35,973 bases of DNA, from the NCBI GenBank assembly GCA_030840445.1, contig JAVEEN010000075.1, positions 1 to 35,973 of the forward strand, in the 5' to 3' direction. Under the pieces are notes generated by a model. That model saw only the letters and a list, made by a program, of their open reading frames with translations. It had not been told where the DNA came from and did not search any database. The DNA is from Pseudonocardiales bacterium. Its GTDB lineage: Bacteria > Actinomycetota > Actinomycetes > Mycobacteriales > Jatrophihabitantaceae. The position numbers were made by a program, and so were the translations under genes. Of the stretch, positions 17,634 through 26,382 are shown one piece after another. Every line of letters starts with the position of its first letter. Within the stretch, counting starts at the first letter, position 1.

Positions 17634-18827
17634 TCAGCGGAATGCGTCCAGGCCGGTGAGTTGTGCACCGAGTACGAGGGTGTGCACCTCGTGGGTGCCC
17701 TCATATGTGTAAACGGTTTCGAGGTTGACCGCGTGCCGCAGGACGGGGTACTCGGTGGTGATGCCACTGCCGCCGAGGATAGAGCGCGCCTCGCGGCAGA
17801 TGTCCAGGGCCGCGCGCACATTGGCGAACTTGCCGAAACTGATCTGATGCGGCTTGATCTGGCCGGCATCCTTGAGATCGCCCAGCCTCCGCGCGACGAG
17901 TTGCGCCTGGTTCAACGAGACCGCCATGTCGGCCAACTTCTTCTGCGTCAATTGGAAACCTGCTATCGGCCTACCGAACTGGGTGCGGGAGCAGGCGTAA
18001 TCGATCGTCGCGGCGAGCGCATCCCGGGCCGAGCCCGCGACACCCCAGATGATGCCGTAGCGGGCTTCGGTCAGGCAGCCCAGCGGCCCGCTCAGCCCCC
18101 GTGCGCCGGGCAGCATCGCATGAGCGGGCAGCCTGACATCGTCGAGGACCAGCTCGCTGGTCACCGAGGCGCGCAGCGACAGCTTGTGGTGAACGTCGTG
18201 CGCGGTGAAGCCGGGTGTACCGCGCTCGACAAGGAAGCCCCGGACGCTGCCTTTCGTGCCGTCGGCCTCGTCCTCGGTGCGGGCCCAGACGACGGCCACA
18301 TCTGCGATGGAACCGTTCGTGATCCACATCTTCGCGCCGTGCAGGATCCAGTCCGTTCCGTCGCGTCGCGCTCGGGTGCGCATCGAACCCGGGTCAGAGC
18401 CGGCGTCGGGTTCGGTCAAGCCGAAGCACCCGATCAGCCTCCCCTCGGCCATCCCCGGGAGCCAGCGCTGCTTTTGTTCCTCGCTGCCGTAGGCATGAAT
18501 CGCATACATCGCGAGGGAGCCCTGCACGCTGACCAGCGAGCGCAGGCCAGAATCGACCGCCTCGATCTCAGCGCAGACGATCCCGTACTGGGTCGCGGTC
18601 GAACCCTGGCACCCGTAGCCCTCCAGGTGCATACCCAGCACACCCAGCGCACCGAATTCCTGCGCCAGGTCGCGTGCCGGCAGCTCGCCGCTCTCGAACC
18701 AATCGCGAATATTCGGCCGCAGCCGATCATCAGCGAATTTGCGAACCGTAGAACGCAGCAGCCGATTCTCATCTGCAACGTCGTCCTCGAGATCCAGCAA
18801 GTCAAGGCGGCCGCGCGCGTCACTCAT
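17634..18827 (-). CDS. Acyl-CoA dehydrogenase, glutaryl-CoA dehydrogenase-like
   Basis: GYGCQGSTATQYGIVCAEIEAVDSGLRSLVSVQGSLAMYAI, TYEGTHEVHTLVLGAQLTGLDAF (catalytic EGT). ATG 18827 (MSDARG) favoured over upstream GTG. Confidence 0.92.
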   Translation of the reverse strand: MSDARGRLDLLDLEDDVADENRLLRSTVRKFADDRLRPNIRDWFESGELPARDLAQEFGALGVLGMHLEGYGCQGSTATQYGIVCAEIEAVDSGLRSLVSVQGSLAMYAIHAYGSEEQKQRWLPGMAEGRLIGCFGLTEPDAGSDPGSMRTRARRDGTDWILHGAKMWITNGSIADVAVVWARTEDEADGTKGSVRGFLVERGTPGFTAHDVHHKLSLRASVTSELVLDDVRLPAHAMLPGARGLSGPLGCLTEARYGIIWGVAGSARDALAATIDYACSRTQFGRPIAGFQLTQKKLADMAVSLNQAQLVARRLGDLKDAGQIKPHQISFGKFANVRAALDICREARSILGGSGITTEYPVLRHAVNLETVYTYEGTHEVHTLVLGAQLTGLDAFR

Positions 18828-18860
18828 AGGCCGGATGGTACCCACATGGCGCTTGCCGTT

Positions 18861-18878
18861 GTCAACACTCTCGTTGAC
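18861..18878. promoter_or_regulatory. Operator site 2: GTCAAC-ACTCTC-GTTGAC
   Basis: Perfect dyad between divergent ACAD (-) and FMO (+) genes; right half forms TTGACA. Confidence 0.85.
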
Positions 18879-18965
18879 AGAGCGGCCTGGACTCCGGTTG
18901 AATGAGCAGCGTGGCGCCGCTCGCCAATCAGAGAATGTAGCGTTTCCTTCAGGGGAAGGACTGCA

Positions 18966-20759
18966 GTGACCGGTCGCGAGATGCCGAATTCGACAGCTGC
19001 CGACGACATCTTCGGCGCGTGGCTGACCAGGTTCGGAGCAGCCCTCGCGGACGGCAGTGTTGACGGAATCGTCGAGCTGTTCGTCGCCGACGGTTACTGG
19101 CGAGATATCCTCACGTTTACCTGGACCTATCAGACCTTCGCCGGACCTGCTGAGATCGCCGCCAGCATGAACTCGCGCCTGGACAGGGTAAAACCACGTC
19201 TGGTCCGGCCGGCAGCCGACCGCACCGCCCCCAGAATCGTGAGGCGTTCAGCCAAGACAGTCGTCGAAGCCTATTTCGATTTCGACACCGAGGTAGGTCG
19301 ATCCACCGGCTTCGTCCGACTGCTGCTCGACAACGACAATCCGTGCGACTCCAAGGCATGGATTCTGCTGACGGCGCTTCAGGAGTTACGCGGTCACGAG
19401 GAGCGAATCGGCGAGCGCCGCCCCACCGGCATCGAGTTCTCCCAGACGTTTGCGGGTGACAACTGGCTCGACCAGCGCGTCAAGCAGAGTCAGTATCTGG
19501 ATCGAGATCCCGAGGTGCTCGTTATCGGCGCCGGCCAGTCCGGCCTGATCCTGGCCACCCGGCTCGGCCAGATGGGCGCTGACACCCTTGTGCTGGAGCA
19601 GAAGCCACGCATCGGCGATGGCTGGCGAGATCGCTACCACTCGCTGACGCTGCACAACGAGGTCTGGGCAAACAGCATGCCGTACATGCCATTTCCTCCG
19701 ACCTGGCCGACGTTCGTCCCGAAGGACAAACTCGCAGGCTGGCTCGAGACCTATGCCGAAGCCATGGAACTCAATGTGTGGACCGGGACCGAATTCGTCG
19801 GCGCCAGCTACGACAAGGCCACCCGTACCTGGCTGGCCGAATTGCGGGGACTGGACGGCACGGCACGCACGGTTCGGGCCAAGCACGTGGTCCTGGCGAC
19901 CGGGGGCGCCGCTGGCGCACCTCACGTGCCCACCTTGTCGGGACTCGACACATTCACCGGCACCGTTATGCACTCCAGCCAGTTCACCAGTGGCACCGAC
20001 TATGCCGGCAAACGCACCATCGTGATCGGAACGGGCAACAGCGGACACGACGTCGCCCAGGACTTGCACGCCAACGGCGCCGCCAGCGTGACCATGGTCC
20101 AGCGCAGCCCCACCTGCGTACTGAGCCTGGTTCCGAGTGGAACCATGATCTACGCGCTGTACTCGGAGCATCAGGCCATCGAGGACCTCGACCTCATCAC
20201 CGCGGCGATCCCCTATCCGGTGCTCAAGGAGACCTATCAGTGGATCACGCGCAAGACCTGCGAGCTGGATGCGGAGCTCCTCGATCGCCTGCACGCCATT
20301 GGATTCGAGACGGACTTCGAACCGGACGAGACCGGTTTCTACATGAAGTACCTTCGTCGCGGCGGGGGTTACTACATCAACGTCGGCTGCTCCGACCTGC
20401 TGGCCAAGGGCGAGATCGGGTTGGTCCAAGCCCGCGACATCAACCGATTCACCCCCGACGGCTTGCTGCTGAACAACGGCGAGCAGCTCGATTGCGACCT
20501 GGTGGTCCTGGCCACGGGGTATGAGAACCAGCAGGAATTGGTGCGCCGGCTGCTGGGAGACGAGGTCGCCGATCGGGTCGGGCCGATCTGGGGTTTCGAC
20601 GAGAACTACGAGCTTCGCAACATGTGGCGGCGTACCAACCAACCAGGATTCTGGGTCATGGGTGGCAACCTGCTCGACTCCCGGATGCACTCGAAGTTCC
20701 TTGCGCTACAGATCAAAGCGGACCTGATCGGCGTACTGGACGGGCACCGGTCCGAGTGA
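18966..20759 (+). CDS. Flavin-containing monooxygenase with N-terminal SnoaL/NTF2-like domain
   Basis: N-terminal GVDGIVELF-like NTF2 region (FGAALADGSVDGIVELFVADGYWRD), then VIGAGQSGLILATRLGQ, FTGTVMHSSQF, VIGTGNSGHDVAQDL, LATGY. Confidence 0.9.
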   Translation: MTGREMPNSTAADDIFGAWLTRFGAALADGSVDGIVELFVADGYWRDILTFTWTYQTFAGPAEIAASMNSRLDRVKPRLVRPAADRTAPRIVRRSAKTVVEAYFDFDTEVGRSTGFVRLLLDNDNPCDSKAWILLTALQELRGHEERIGERRPTGIEFSQTFAGDNWLDQRVKQSQYLDRDPEVLVIGAGQSGLILATRLGQMGADTLVLEQKPRIGDGWRDRYHSLTLHNEVWANSMPYMPFPPTWPTFVPKDKLAGWLETYAEAMELNVWTGTEFVGASYDKATRTWLAELRGLDGTARTVRAKHVVLATGGAAGAPHVPTLSGLDTFTGTVMHSSQFTSGTDYAGKRTIVIGTGNSGHDVAQDLHANGAASVTMVQRSPTCVLSLVPSGTMIYALYSEHQAIEDLDLITAAIPYPVLKETYQWITRKTCELDAELLDRLHAIGFETDFEPDETGFYMKYLRRGGGYYINVGCSDLLAKGEIGLVQARDINRFTPDGLLLNNGEQLDCDLVVLATGYENQQELVRRLLGDEVADRVGPIWGFDENYELRNMWRRTNQPGFWVMGGNLLDSRMHSKFLALQIKADLIGVLDGHRSE

Positions 20760-20772
20760 CGTGCTAAACCAG

Positions 20773-21426
20773 CTAGGCGGGATCGTTGCGCAGGCCGTTA
20801 ACCAAAGTGTCCGCGAAAGCGGCGCCGATCGCGCCGGCGTCCGGCAGCGTGCCATCCTTGTCCCGGTACCAGCGGTGAGTCCAGTTGAGCATGCCGATAA
20901 TCCCGTAGGCGACCACCCGCGCCGGGGATACCGCACGGAGGCTGCCGTCATCCATACCTGACTGCACGATACCGATGACTGCGTCGTCGAAACGTCTGTT
21001 GATCTTTCTCATCTCGCGTGCCCAGCCGGATTTGCCATCGCCGAGGCGGTTCAATTCCTCCTGAATGTATACGAACAGGTAGGGGTAGTACTCGGCGTAG
21101 GAGGCCATCACGGACGCGATCAACAACTCGAGCTTGTGCGGTGCGGCGTCATCGAGGTCTCGAATCTCCTCCGCGCGACGCACGTTGGCTTCCGCGGCAT
21201 CGCGGACAACGTCCTGGAAGAGATCCTCCTTGCTCGCCACGTAGTAATAAAGCGAAGCCCGGTCGGTGCCAAGCGCTTCGGCTATGTCGCCCAGACTCGT
21301 GCCGCCATATCCCTTCGCCCGGAATACCCGGGCGGCAGCGTCCCGGATTTCACGACGCCGCTCCGTGTAGCTGGCGCTGCTGTCAGCAAGTGCCGCGGCG
21401 CGGCGGCGGCCGATACCGCTAGCCAT
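20773..21426 (-). CDS. TetR-family transcriptional regulator
   Basis: RRREIRDAAARVFRAKGYGGTSLGDIAEALGTDRASLYYYVASKEDLFQDVV. Confidence 0.95.
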   Translation of the reverse strand: MASGIGRRRAAALADSSASYTERRREIRDAAARVFRAKGYGGTSLGDIAEALGTDRASLYYYVASKEDLFQDVVRDAAEANVRRAEEIRDLDDAAPHKLELLIASVMASYAEYYPYLFVYIQEELNRLGDGKSGWAREMRKINRRFDDAVIGIVQSGMDDGSLRAVSPARVVAYGIIGMLNWTHRWYRDKDGTLPDAGAIGAAFADTLVNGLRNDPA

Positions 21427-21461
21427 GTCGACGCTCCGATCTGCTCAGGACGAACTGCCGC

Positions 21462-21483
21462 CCGAGCCCGGGGCGAGGCTCGG
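21462..21483. repeat. Inverted repeat CCGAGCC-N8-GGCTCGG between DUF35 and tetR
   Basis: 7-bp perfect arms, 8-nt loop, in the 93-nt gap. Confidence 0.7.
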
Positions 21484-21507
21484 CCAGCCAAGTGTAGAGC
21501 AGGCCGA

Positions 21508-21522
21508 TGACCAGCCTGGTCA
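21508..21522. repeat. Palindrome TGACCAG-C-CTGGTCA overlapping the DUF35 stop codon
   Basis: 7-bp perfect arms around one central base. Confidence 0.7.
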
Positions 21523-21975
21523 GAACAATGTGAACATGAAGTCCGTGATCCGGCCCTGGGGTTCGTCGACGAAGCAGGCGCGGACCCTTGGCCGTGCCTG
21601 CAACCTGTCCGCGGCGTCGGAGATGTTGCTCAGGTCCAGCCCGGTGACGACATTCAACAAGGCGGTGTCAGCGCCGTCGAATGTGACATAGGCAATAACC
21701 ACGGGCGGCTTGGGCATGCCCGCGAACGTCGCCGTCAGGATGGTGAACGTCTCCACGACTCCTTCCGGTCCTACCTCCACCCAATCCTCGGTCCGTTGAA
21801 AGCACACGTCGCAGAACGAGCGCGCCGGGACCAGCACCCGCTTGCAGGACGGGCAGCACACTCCCATGATCCGTCGATTGTCCTTCAGCTCACCGAAGAA
21901 TCTGCTTGCAGCCTCGCCTGCGAAGTACGTGTAGTCGAACTCCCAGCGTCCGGGAATCGTAATCAGCTCAGTCAT
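21520..21975 (-). CDS. DUF35 Zn-ribbon/OB-fold protein
   Basis: CCPSCKRVLVPARSFCDVCFQRTEDWVEVGPEGVVETFTI; intact CxxC...CxxC ribbon. Confidence 0.92.
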   Translation of the reverse strand: MTELITIPGRWEFDYTYFAGEAASRFFGELKDNRRIMGVCCPSCKRVLVPARSFCDVCFQRTEDWVEVGPEGVVETFTILTATFAGMPKPPVVIAYVTFDGADTALLNVVTGLDLSNISDAADRLQARPRVRACFVDEPQGRITDFMFTLF

Positions 21976-22005
21976 TCTGTCCGGCTTTCTGCTTGGGAGG
22001 TCGTT

Positions 22006-23172
22006 CTATTCGGGAGACTCGGCGCCGAGTACGCACACCGTTGAAAACTGGGTGGCACCACCCTGACCGGTTGCCACTGCGCGTACGACATCCGGCACCT
22101 GACGCTCACCGGCGAGACCGCGGACCTGCAACGCACACTCAGCGATCCGGACCATTCCCGTCGCGCTGACCGGGTTGGCGGCCTGTGGCCCGCCGGAAGG
22201 ATTGAAGACCGGAAGGCTGACATCGTCAAGCTGTTCTTGCACGAAGCGCGGGCCGTCCTCCGGCGCGCACATTCCTAGCGCGGGATAAGTCATCGCTTCG
22301 GCACTCGAGAAGGGCGAGTAAAGCTCGATGACGTCGACCTGCCGGCGAGGGTCGGTGATTCCGGCATCGGCGTAGGCACGGCGGGCCGACAGCTCCAGGG
22401 TCAACAGGTCCACCAGCGAACCCGCGGGCCGGTTGATCCGATCCCCCATCGCGTAGCTGTCGGTCATCGAGGACAGGCCCTGGATCCAGGCAACGCTTCG
22501 CGACCCGACGACATCTCCGGCGGCAAGCACCATCGCGCACGCACCCTCGGACATCGGACAGGCCTCGTATCGGTGAATCGGCCAGGCCAGCAGGGGTGAG
22601 TTCATGATGTCCTCGACCGTGACATCGAGCTTGAGGTGGGCTAGCGGATTGCGAAGCGCATTGCGATGGTTGCGGGCAGCGATTTCAGCCCAATCCCTGG
22701 ACGTGTAACCGTATACCCGCATCGACATGGACGCCCTGAGCGCCGCCATGGTGATCGTCGTCAACGGAAAGTCTTTCTCGTAAATGGGATCGAAGACCGT
22801 GTTGAACACGTTCTGCGATGAGGTCGCCTGTCCCATTCGCTCGACCCCGACGACGAGTGCCATCTTCGCTCGTCCGGAAGCGACATAGTCAGCCGCCGCG
22901 AACGTGGCCGACGAGCCGGTCGCGCCACCGGTGTTGACCCGAAGGAACGGCTTGCCGCTGCCGAGAACGGCGGTCTTCTCGACACCGTTCTCACCGGACA
23001 GGGCATCCGGTGCGACGCCGGCGATGATGACGTCGATCGCATCGATGTCGACGTTCGCGTCGCGGAGCGCCTCATCCACGGCCGCCCAGATCAGCTCAGC
23101 CGAGCTCAGCTCCGGATGAGCCCGCTTGTAGGGCGTCTGCCCGATCCCGATGATGCCGACCCGCGCGCTCAT
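22006..23172 (-). CDS. Thiolase/SCP2-like family protein
   Basis: VGIIGIGQTPYKR, RVNTGGATGSSATFAAADYVASG, NPSGGPQAANPVSATGMVRIAE. ATG 23172, ATGA overlap with upstream gene. Confidence 0.9.
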   Translation of the reverse strand: MSARVGIIGIGQTPYKRAHPELSSAELIWAAVDEALRDANVDIDAIDVIIAGVAPDALSGENGVEKTAVLGSGKPFLRVNTGGATGSSATFAAADYVASGRAKMALVVGVERMGQATSSQNVFNTVFDPIYEKDFPLTTITMAALRASMSMRVYGYTSRDWAEIAARNHRNALRNPLAHLKLDVTVEDIMNSPLLAWPIHRYEACPMSEGACAMVLAAGDVVGSRSVAWIQGLSSMTDSYAMGDRINRPAGSLVDLLTLELSARRAYADAGITDPRRQVDVIELYSPFSSAEAMTYPALGMCAPEDGPRFVQEQLDDVSLPVFNPSGGPQAANPVSATGMVRIAECALQVRGLAGERQVPDVVRAVATGQGGATQFSTVCVLGAESPE

Positions 23173-24248
23173 GCTGCCTCGACAACAATGGCGGTGTGGG
23201 TCTGGCCGGCAACCGTGGATGACCCGGTAGCCATGGCCCGTCTGGCTCCGGCCACTTGGTTGACACCGGCCTCTCCGCGCAGCTGCAGGATGCTCTCGAC
23301 GATCCTTACGAGCCCCATGGCGGGTGGGCAGTAGCCGGCCGCACCGCCTCCGGATGGGTTGCACCGTGGATCATCGGCCAGCTGCTCGAGCCCCTGCCCG
23401 GCCGCGGCGAACCCGATCGATTCCAGGCCCATGGCTTCATCGATGAGTGTCAAGCCGTCGACCTCGACCACATCGAGCTGCGAGCTGGTTGTGCCTGCCT
23501 GCGTCATCGCACGACCAGCCGCCAGCTGGAGCCCTTGTAGGGCACGGAGATTGCGGTCACCGAGCGCGTAAGGCTCTGACGACTGGCCCGCTCCGATAAC
23601 CCGGATCGGCGCCGGCTCGACGGACAGGATGAGGGCAACCGCGACATCCGCCCAGAGCGGTAGGTCCGCTGGCACCAGTGGATAGGGCGCCGCCGATTGG
23701 TATCCGCCGCTCTTGAGCGCCCGTGGATTCGCTCGAGCGGCCTCGTCGCGACGCAGTGACGCTCGTGTTCGCTGCTCCTTGTGGTGGTCGGTCGCCAGGT
23801 ACAGTTGGGCCCGCATCGCGGAAAGAACGAACTCGTTCAAGCCGATCGGCCGCCCGTAGATCGGATCGAACAATGTCTGCGAAAACTGGTCATAGTTGTA
23901 CTCGCTCGACCTGCCCCATGCCGCGACGACCGATCGTCGGGCCCGGCCGCTTTCGAGCTTGGTCATGGCGCCGACGAGAGCACCGGCCGCGTCGTCGGAG
24001 AAGCGGATCTCCTCGCGAAGATACGCTCCTGCGGCCGGAGCGGTGACCATGCTCGACAGCGAGCGGCCATCCACCAGGTCGTGGGCGGCCAACACCACCG
24101 AATCCACCGCGTCTATGGATTGGTCCGCGTCCTCGAGCGCCAGAGTGACGGTGTCGAAGATGAGTTCTGAGAGGTCCTTCGTCGCATCGTGCCAACCGAT
24201 ATTGAGCGCGATTCCTTCGATGTAGACAGGGGTATCGACGACTGTCAT
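23169..24248 (-). CDS. Divergent thiolase-like protein, no recognisable active-site Cys
   Basis: Thiolase-like N-terminal repeat, VDSVVLAAHDLVDGRSLS, DVVEVDGLTLIDEAMGLESIG, CNPSGGGAAGYCPPAMGLVRIVESILQLRGEAG. Confidence 0.85.
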   Translation of the reverse strand: MTVVDTPVYIEGIALNIGWHDATKDLSELIFDTVTLALEDADQSIDAVDSVVLAAHDLVDGRSLSSMVTAPAAGAYLREEIRFSDDAAGALVGAMTKLESGRARRSVVAAWGRSSEYNYDQFSQTLFDPIYGRPIGLNEFVLSAMRAQLYLATDHHKEQRTRASLRRDEAARANPRALKSGGYQSAAPYPLVPADLPLWADVAVALILSVEPAPIRVIGAGQSSEPYALGDRNLRALQGLQLAAGRAMTQAGTTSSQLDVVEVDGLTLIDEAMGLESIGFAAAGQGLEQLADDPRCNPSGGGAAGYCPPAMGLVRIVESILQLRGEAGVNQVAGARRAMATGSSTVAGQTHTAIVVEAA

Positions 24249-25405
24249 CAGCTTTCCAACTCACTCGGGACGGCTTGCATGGCCTTGACCAGCGTCGACG
24301 GGTCGCCGACGTAGTTGGCGATGGACTCGAGGAACGTCGCGGGCTGAACCCCGTCGACGATTCGGTGATCGATGCTGAACGAGATCTCTAGCAGGTCCGC
24401 GATGATCAATTGTTCTGCTACTACCCACGGGCGGCGGTTCACCCTCCCGACCGCCAGGATCACGCACTCGGGCGGGTTGAGCATCGGCACGCCCGGCCCT
24501 ACATTTGCCTTCGCCCCGATGTTGGTGATGGTGGCGGTTCCCCTCGTCACATCAGCCGGAGTGCACTCACCCCGGCGAGCCTTCTCCACCAGCTCGCGAA
24601 TGGCGCCACCGAGCGCCGGCAGTGACATCGTCTGCGTCCGCTTCACATTCGGCACGAGCATCCCCCGCGGTGAGGCGGTGGCTATCCCGAGGTTCACGTC
24701 CGAGTGCAGCAGGATGTCATCGGTATCGCTGTCCCAAGATGAATTCATGATCGGCTGTTCGACCAGGGCCTGAGTCATCGCCGCGGCAATCACGGTCAGG
24801 ATATTTATCCGCGACTCCGGCGTAGCCTCAGCGTTGGCATCCTGCACGAACTGGAGCGTCGGCGTCACGTTCACGGTGGTCCAGGTGCCTGCCTGCGGGA
24901 TCTCACGCATGGCTCGGACCATCCGCGCCGCCGTGCCGCGCCGCAGCGAATCAGCGTGAATGCGACTCGTGGCGTAACCCGAGGACTCGGGCTGCGCGGC
25001 CGCCACGATCGGTTCAGGCGGGGCGGCGGTCGCGGGTCGTGGTCGGCGCCGACGGACAGCGAAATCTAGATGCGGTCCGGAACCCACCAGCATCGTGCTG
25101 CCGTCGTCGCTGGACGTGTCGGTCTCGCGAGTTTGAGGATGCTCCTGATCATCGGGGGAATTCGGATCCACCACGTCGACGAGAACGGTGCCGACGTCTA
25201 CCGTCTGATCTTGGGCAACAAAGAGTGTGCGCACGGTGCCTGAGTAGGGCGACGGCAACTCCACGCTGGCCTTGGCCGTTTCCACGACCACTAGTGGCTG
25301 GTTCAGTTCGATGGTGTCGCCCTCGCTGACCAGCCACTCGATCACGGTTCCCTCGGTGAGCCCCTCACCGAGATCCGGCATCAGGAAACGCTGAACGAGA
25401 CTCAT
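24248..25405 (-). CDS. 2-oxoacid dehydrogenase E2 (dihydrolipoamide acyltransferase), lacking an evident peripheral subunit-binding domain
   Basis: Lipoyl domain MPDLGEGLTEGTVIEWLVSEGD...VETAKASVELPSPYSG; catalytic FSIDHRIVDGVQPATFL. Confidence 0.93.
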   Translation of the reverse strand: MSLVQRFLMPDLGEGLTEGTVIEWLVSEGDTIELNQPLVVVETAKASVELPSPYSGTVRTLFVAQDQTVDVGTVLVDVVDPNSPDDQEHPQTRETDTSSDDGSTMLVGSGPHLDFAVRRRRPRPATAAPPEPIVAAAQPESSGYATSRIHADSLRRGTAARMVRAMREIPQAGTWTTVNVTPTLQFVQDANAEATPESRINILTVIAAAMTQALVEQPIMNSSWDSDTDDILLHSDVNLGIATASPRGMLVPNVKRTQTMSLPALGGAIRELVEKARRGECTPADVTRGTATITNIGAKANVGPGVPMLNPPECVILAVGRVNRRPWVVAEQLIIADLLEISFSIDHRIVDGVQPATFLESIANYVGDPSTLVKAMQAVPSELES

Positions 25406-26382
25406 GTCGTGACCCCATATCTCAACGACGTGTCGACCGCATCCACGATCCGGTCCATGCCGGGCAGGTACTCGTGTTCGAGAGCGGCCGCGGGATAAGG
25501 CGTGCTCATGGCGCCGACCCGAAGCGGTGGGGCCTTCAGAGCCGCGAAACAGTCACCCGCCACCCGTGCGACGAGTTCGCCACCGAACCCACCGAAGACG
25601 GGAGCTTCGTGGACCACCACCATCCGACCGGTCCTGGTCACCGAGCCGACCAGCATGTTGATCTCGAGCGGATTCAGCTTGAACAGGTCCAGCACTTCGA
25701 TGCTGACCCCTTCCTGCGCGAAGTACTCCCGCACGGCCAGGCACAGCTTGACGGTCGGCCCGTAACCGACCAGGGTCAGATCGCTGCCCTGGCCGGCGAT
25801 CCGCGCACCCGGCGCGTCCGGCTCCCGCTGCGCGAGTTCGCACTCCTCTTTCACCCAGTAGTCGTGCTTCGGTTCGAAGAAGATCACCGGATCGTCATCC
25901 TCGATCGCCTCACGCAGCAGCGCGTACCCCTGCGACGGCGTGGAGGGCGTGAACACCTTGAGCCCCGGGGTCGGGATGAAATACGCCTCAGGCGAATCAG
26001 AATGATGCTCGGCGGCACCGATGTTGCCGCCATAGGGCACTCGGATCACGACCGGCATGGTCTGCTGGCCACGCGAGCGGTACCTGAACCGCGATAGATG
26101 CCAAGTGATCTGTGCGAATGCCGGATAGACAAACGAATCGAATTGCATCTCGACGACCGGCCGATAGCCACCCATCGCAAGTCCCACGGCCGCGCCGACC
26201 AGCGTCGACTCCGAGATTGGAGTGTTCAACACGCGGTCTTCGCCGAATTGTGCGATAAGGCCATCCGTGACCCGGAAGACGCCACCCAGGTCGCCGACAT
26301 CCTCGCCCATCAACAGCACTCGGGGGTCTGCCTTCATCGAGTCGCTGAGTGCGGCGTTGAGCGCGGTCACGAATGTAGTCAC
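25402..26382 (-). CDS. 2-oxoacid dehydrogenase E1 beta
   Basis: LMGEDVGDLGGVFRVTDGL...TPISESTLVGAAVGLAMGGYRPVVEMQF; GTG start 26382 overlapping the E1alpha stop. Confidence 0.93.
   Translation of the reverse strand: MTTFVTALNAALSDSMKADPRVLLMGEDVGDLGGVFRVTDGLIAQFGEDRVLNTPISESTLVGAAVGLAMGGYRPVVEMQFDSFVYPAFAQITWHLSRFRYRSRGQQTMPVVIRVPYGGNIGAAEHHSDSPEAYFIPTPGLKVFTPSTPSQGYALLREAIEDDDPVIFFEPKHDYWVKEECELAQREPDAPGARIAGQGSDLTLVGYGPTVKLCLAVREYFAQEGVSIEVLDLFKLNPLEINMLVGSVTRTGRMVVVHEAPVFGGFGGELVARVAGDCFAALKAPPLRVGAMSTPYPAAALEHEYLPGMDRIVDAVDTSLRYGVTT

Noticed and set aside
19386-20690. 434-aa antisense ORF over the FMO
   Set aside because: No domain motifs; the sense strand is an unmistakable FMO.
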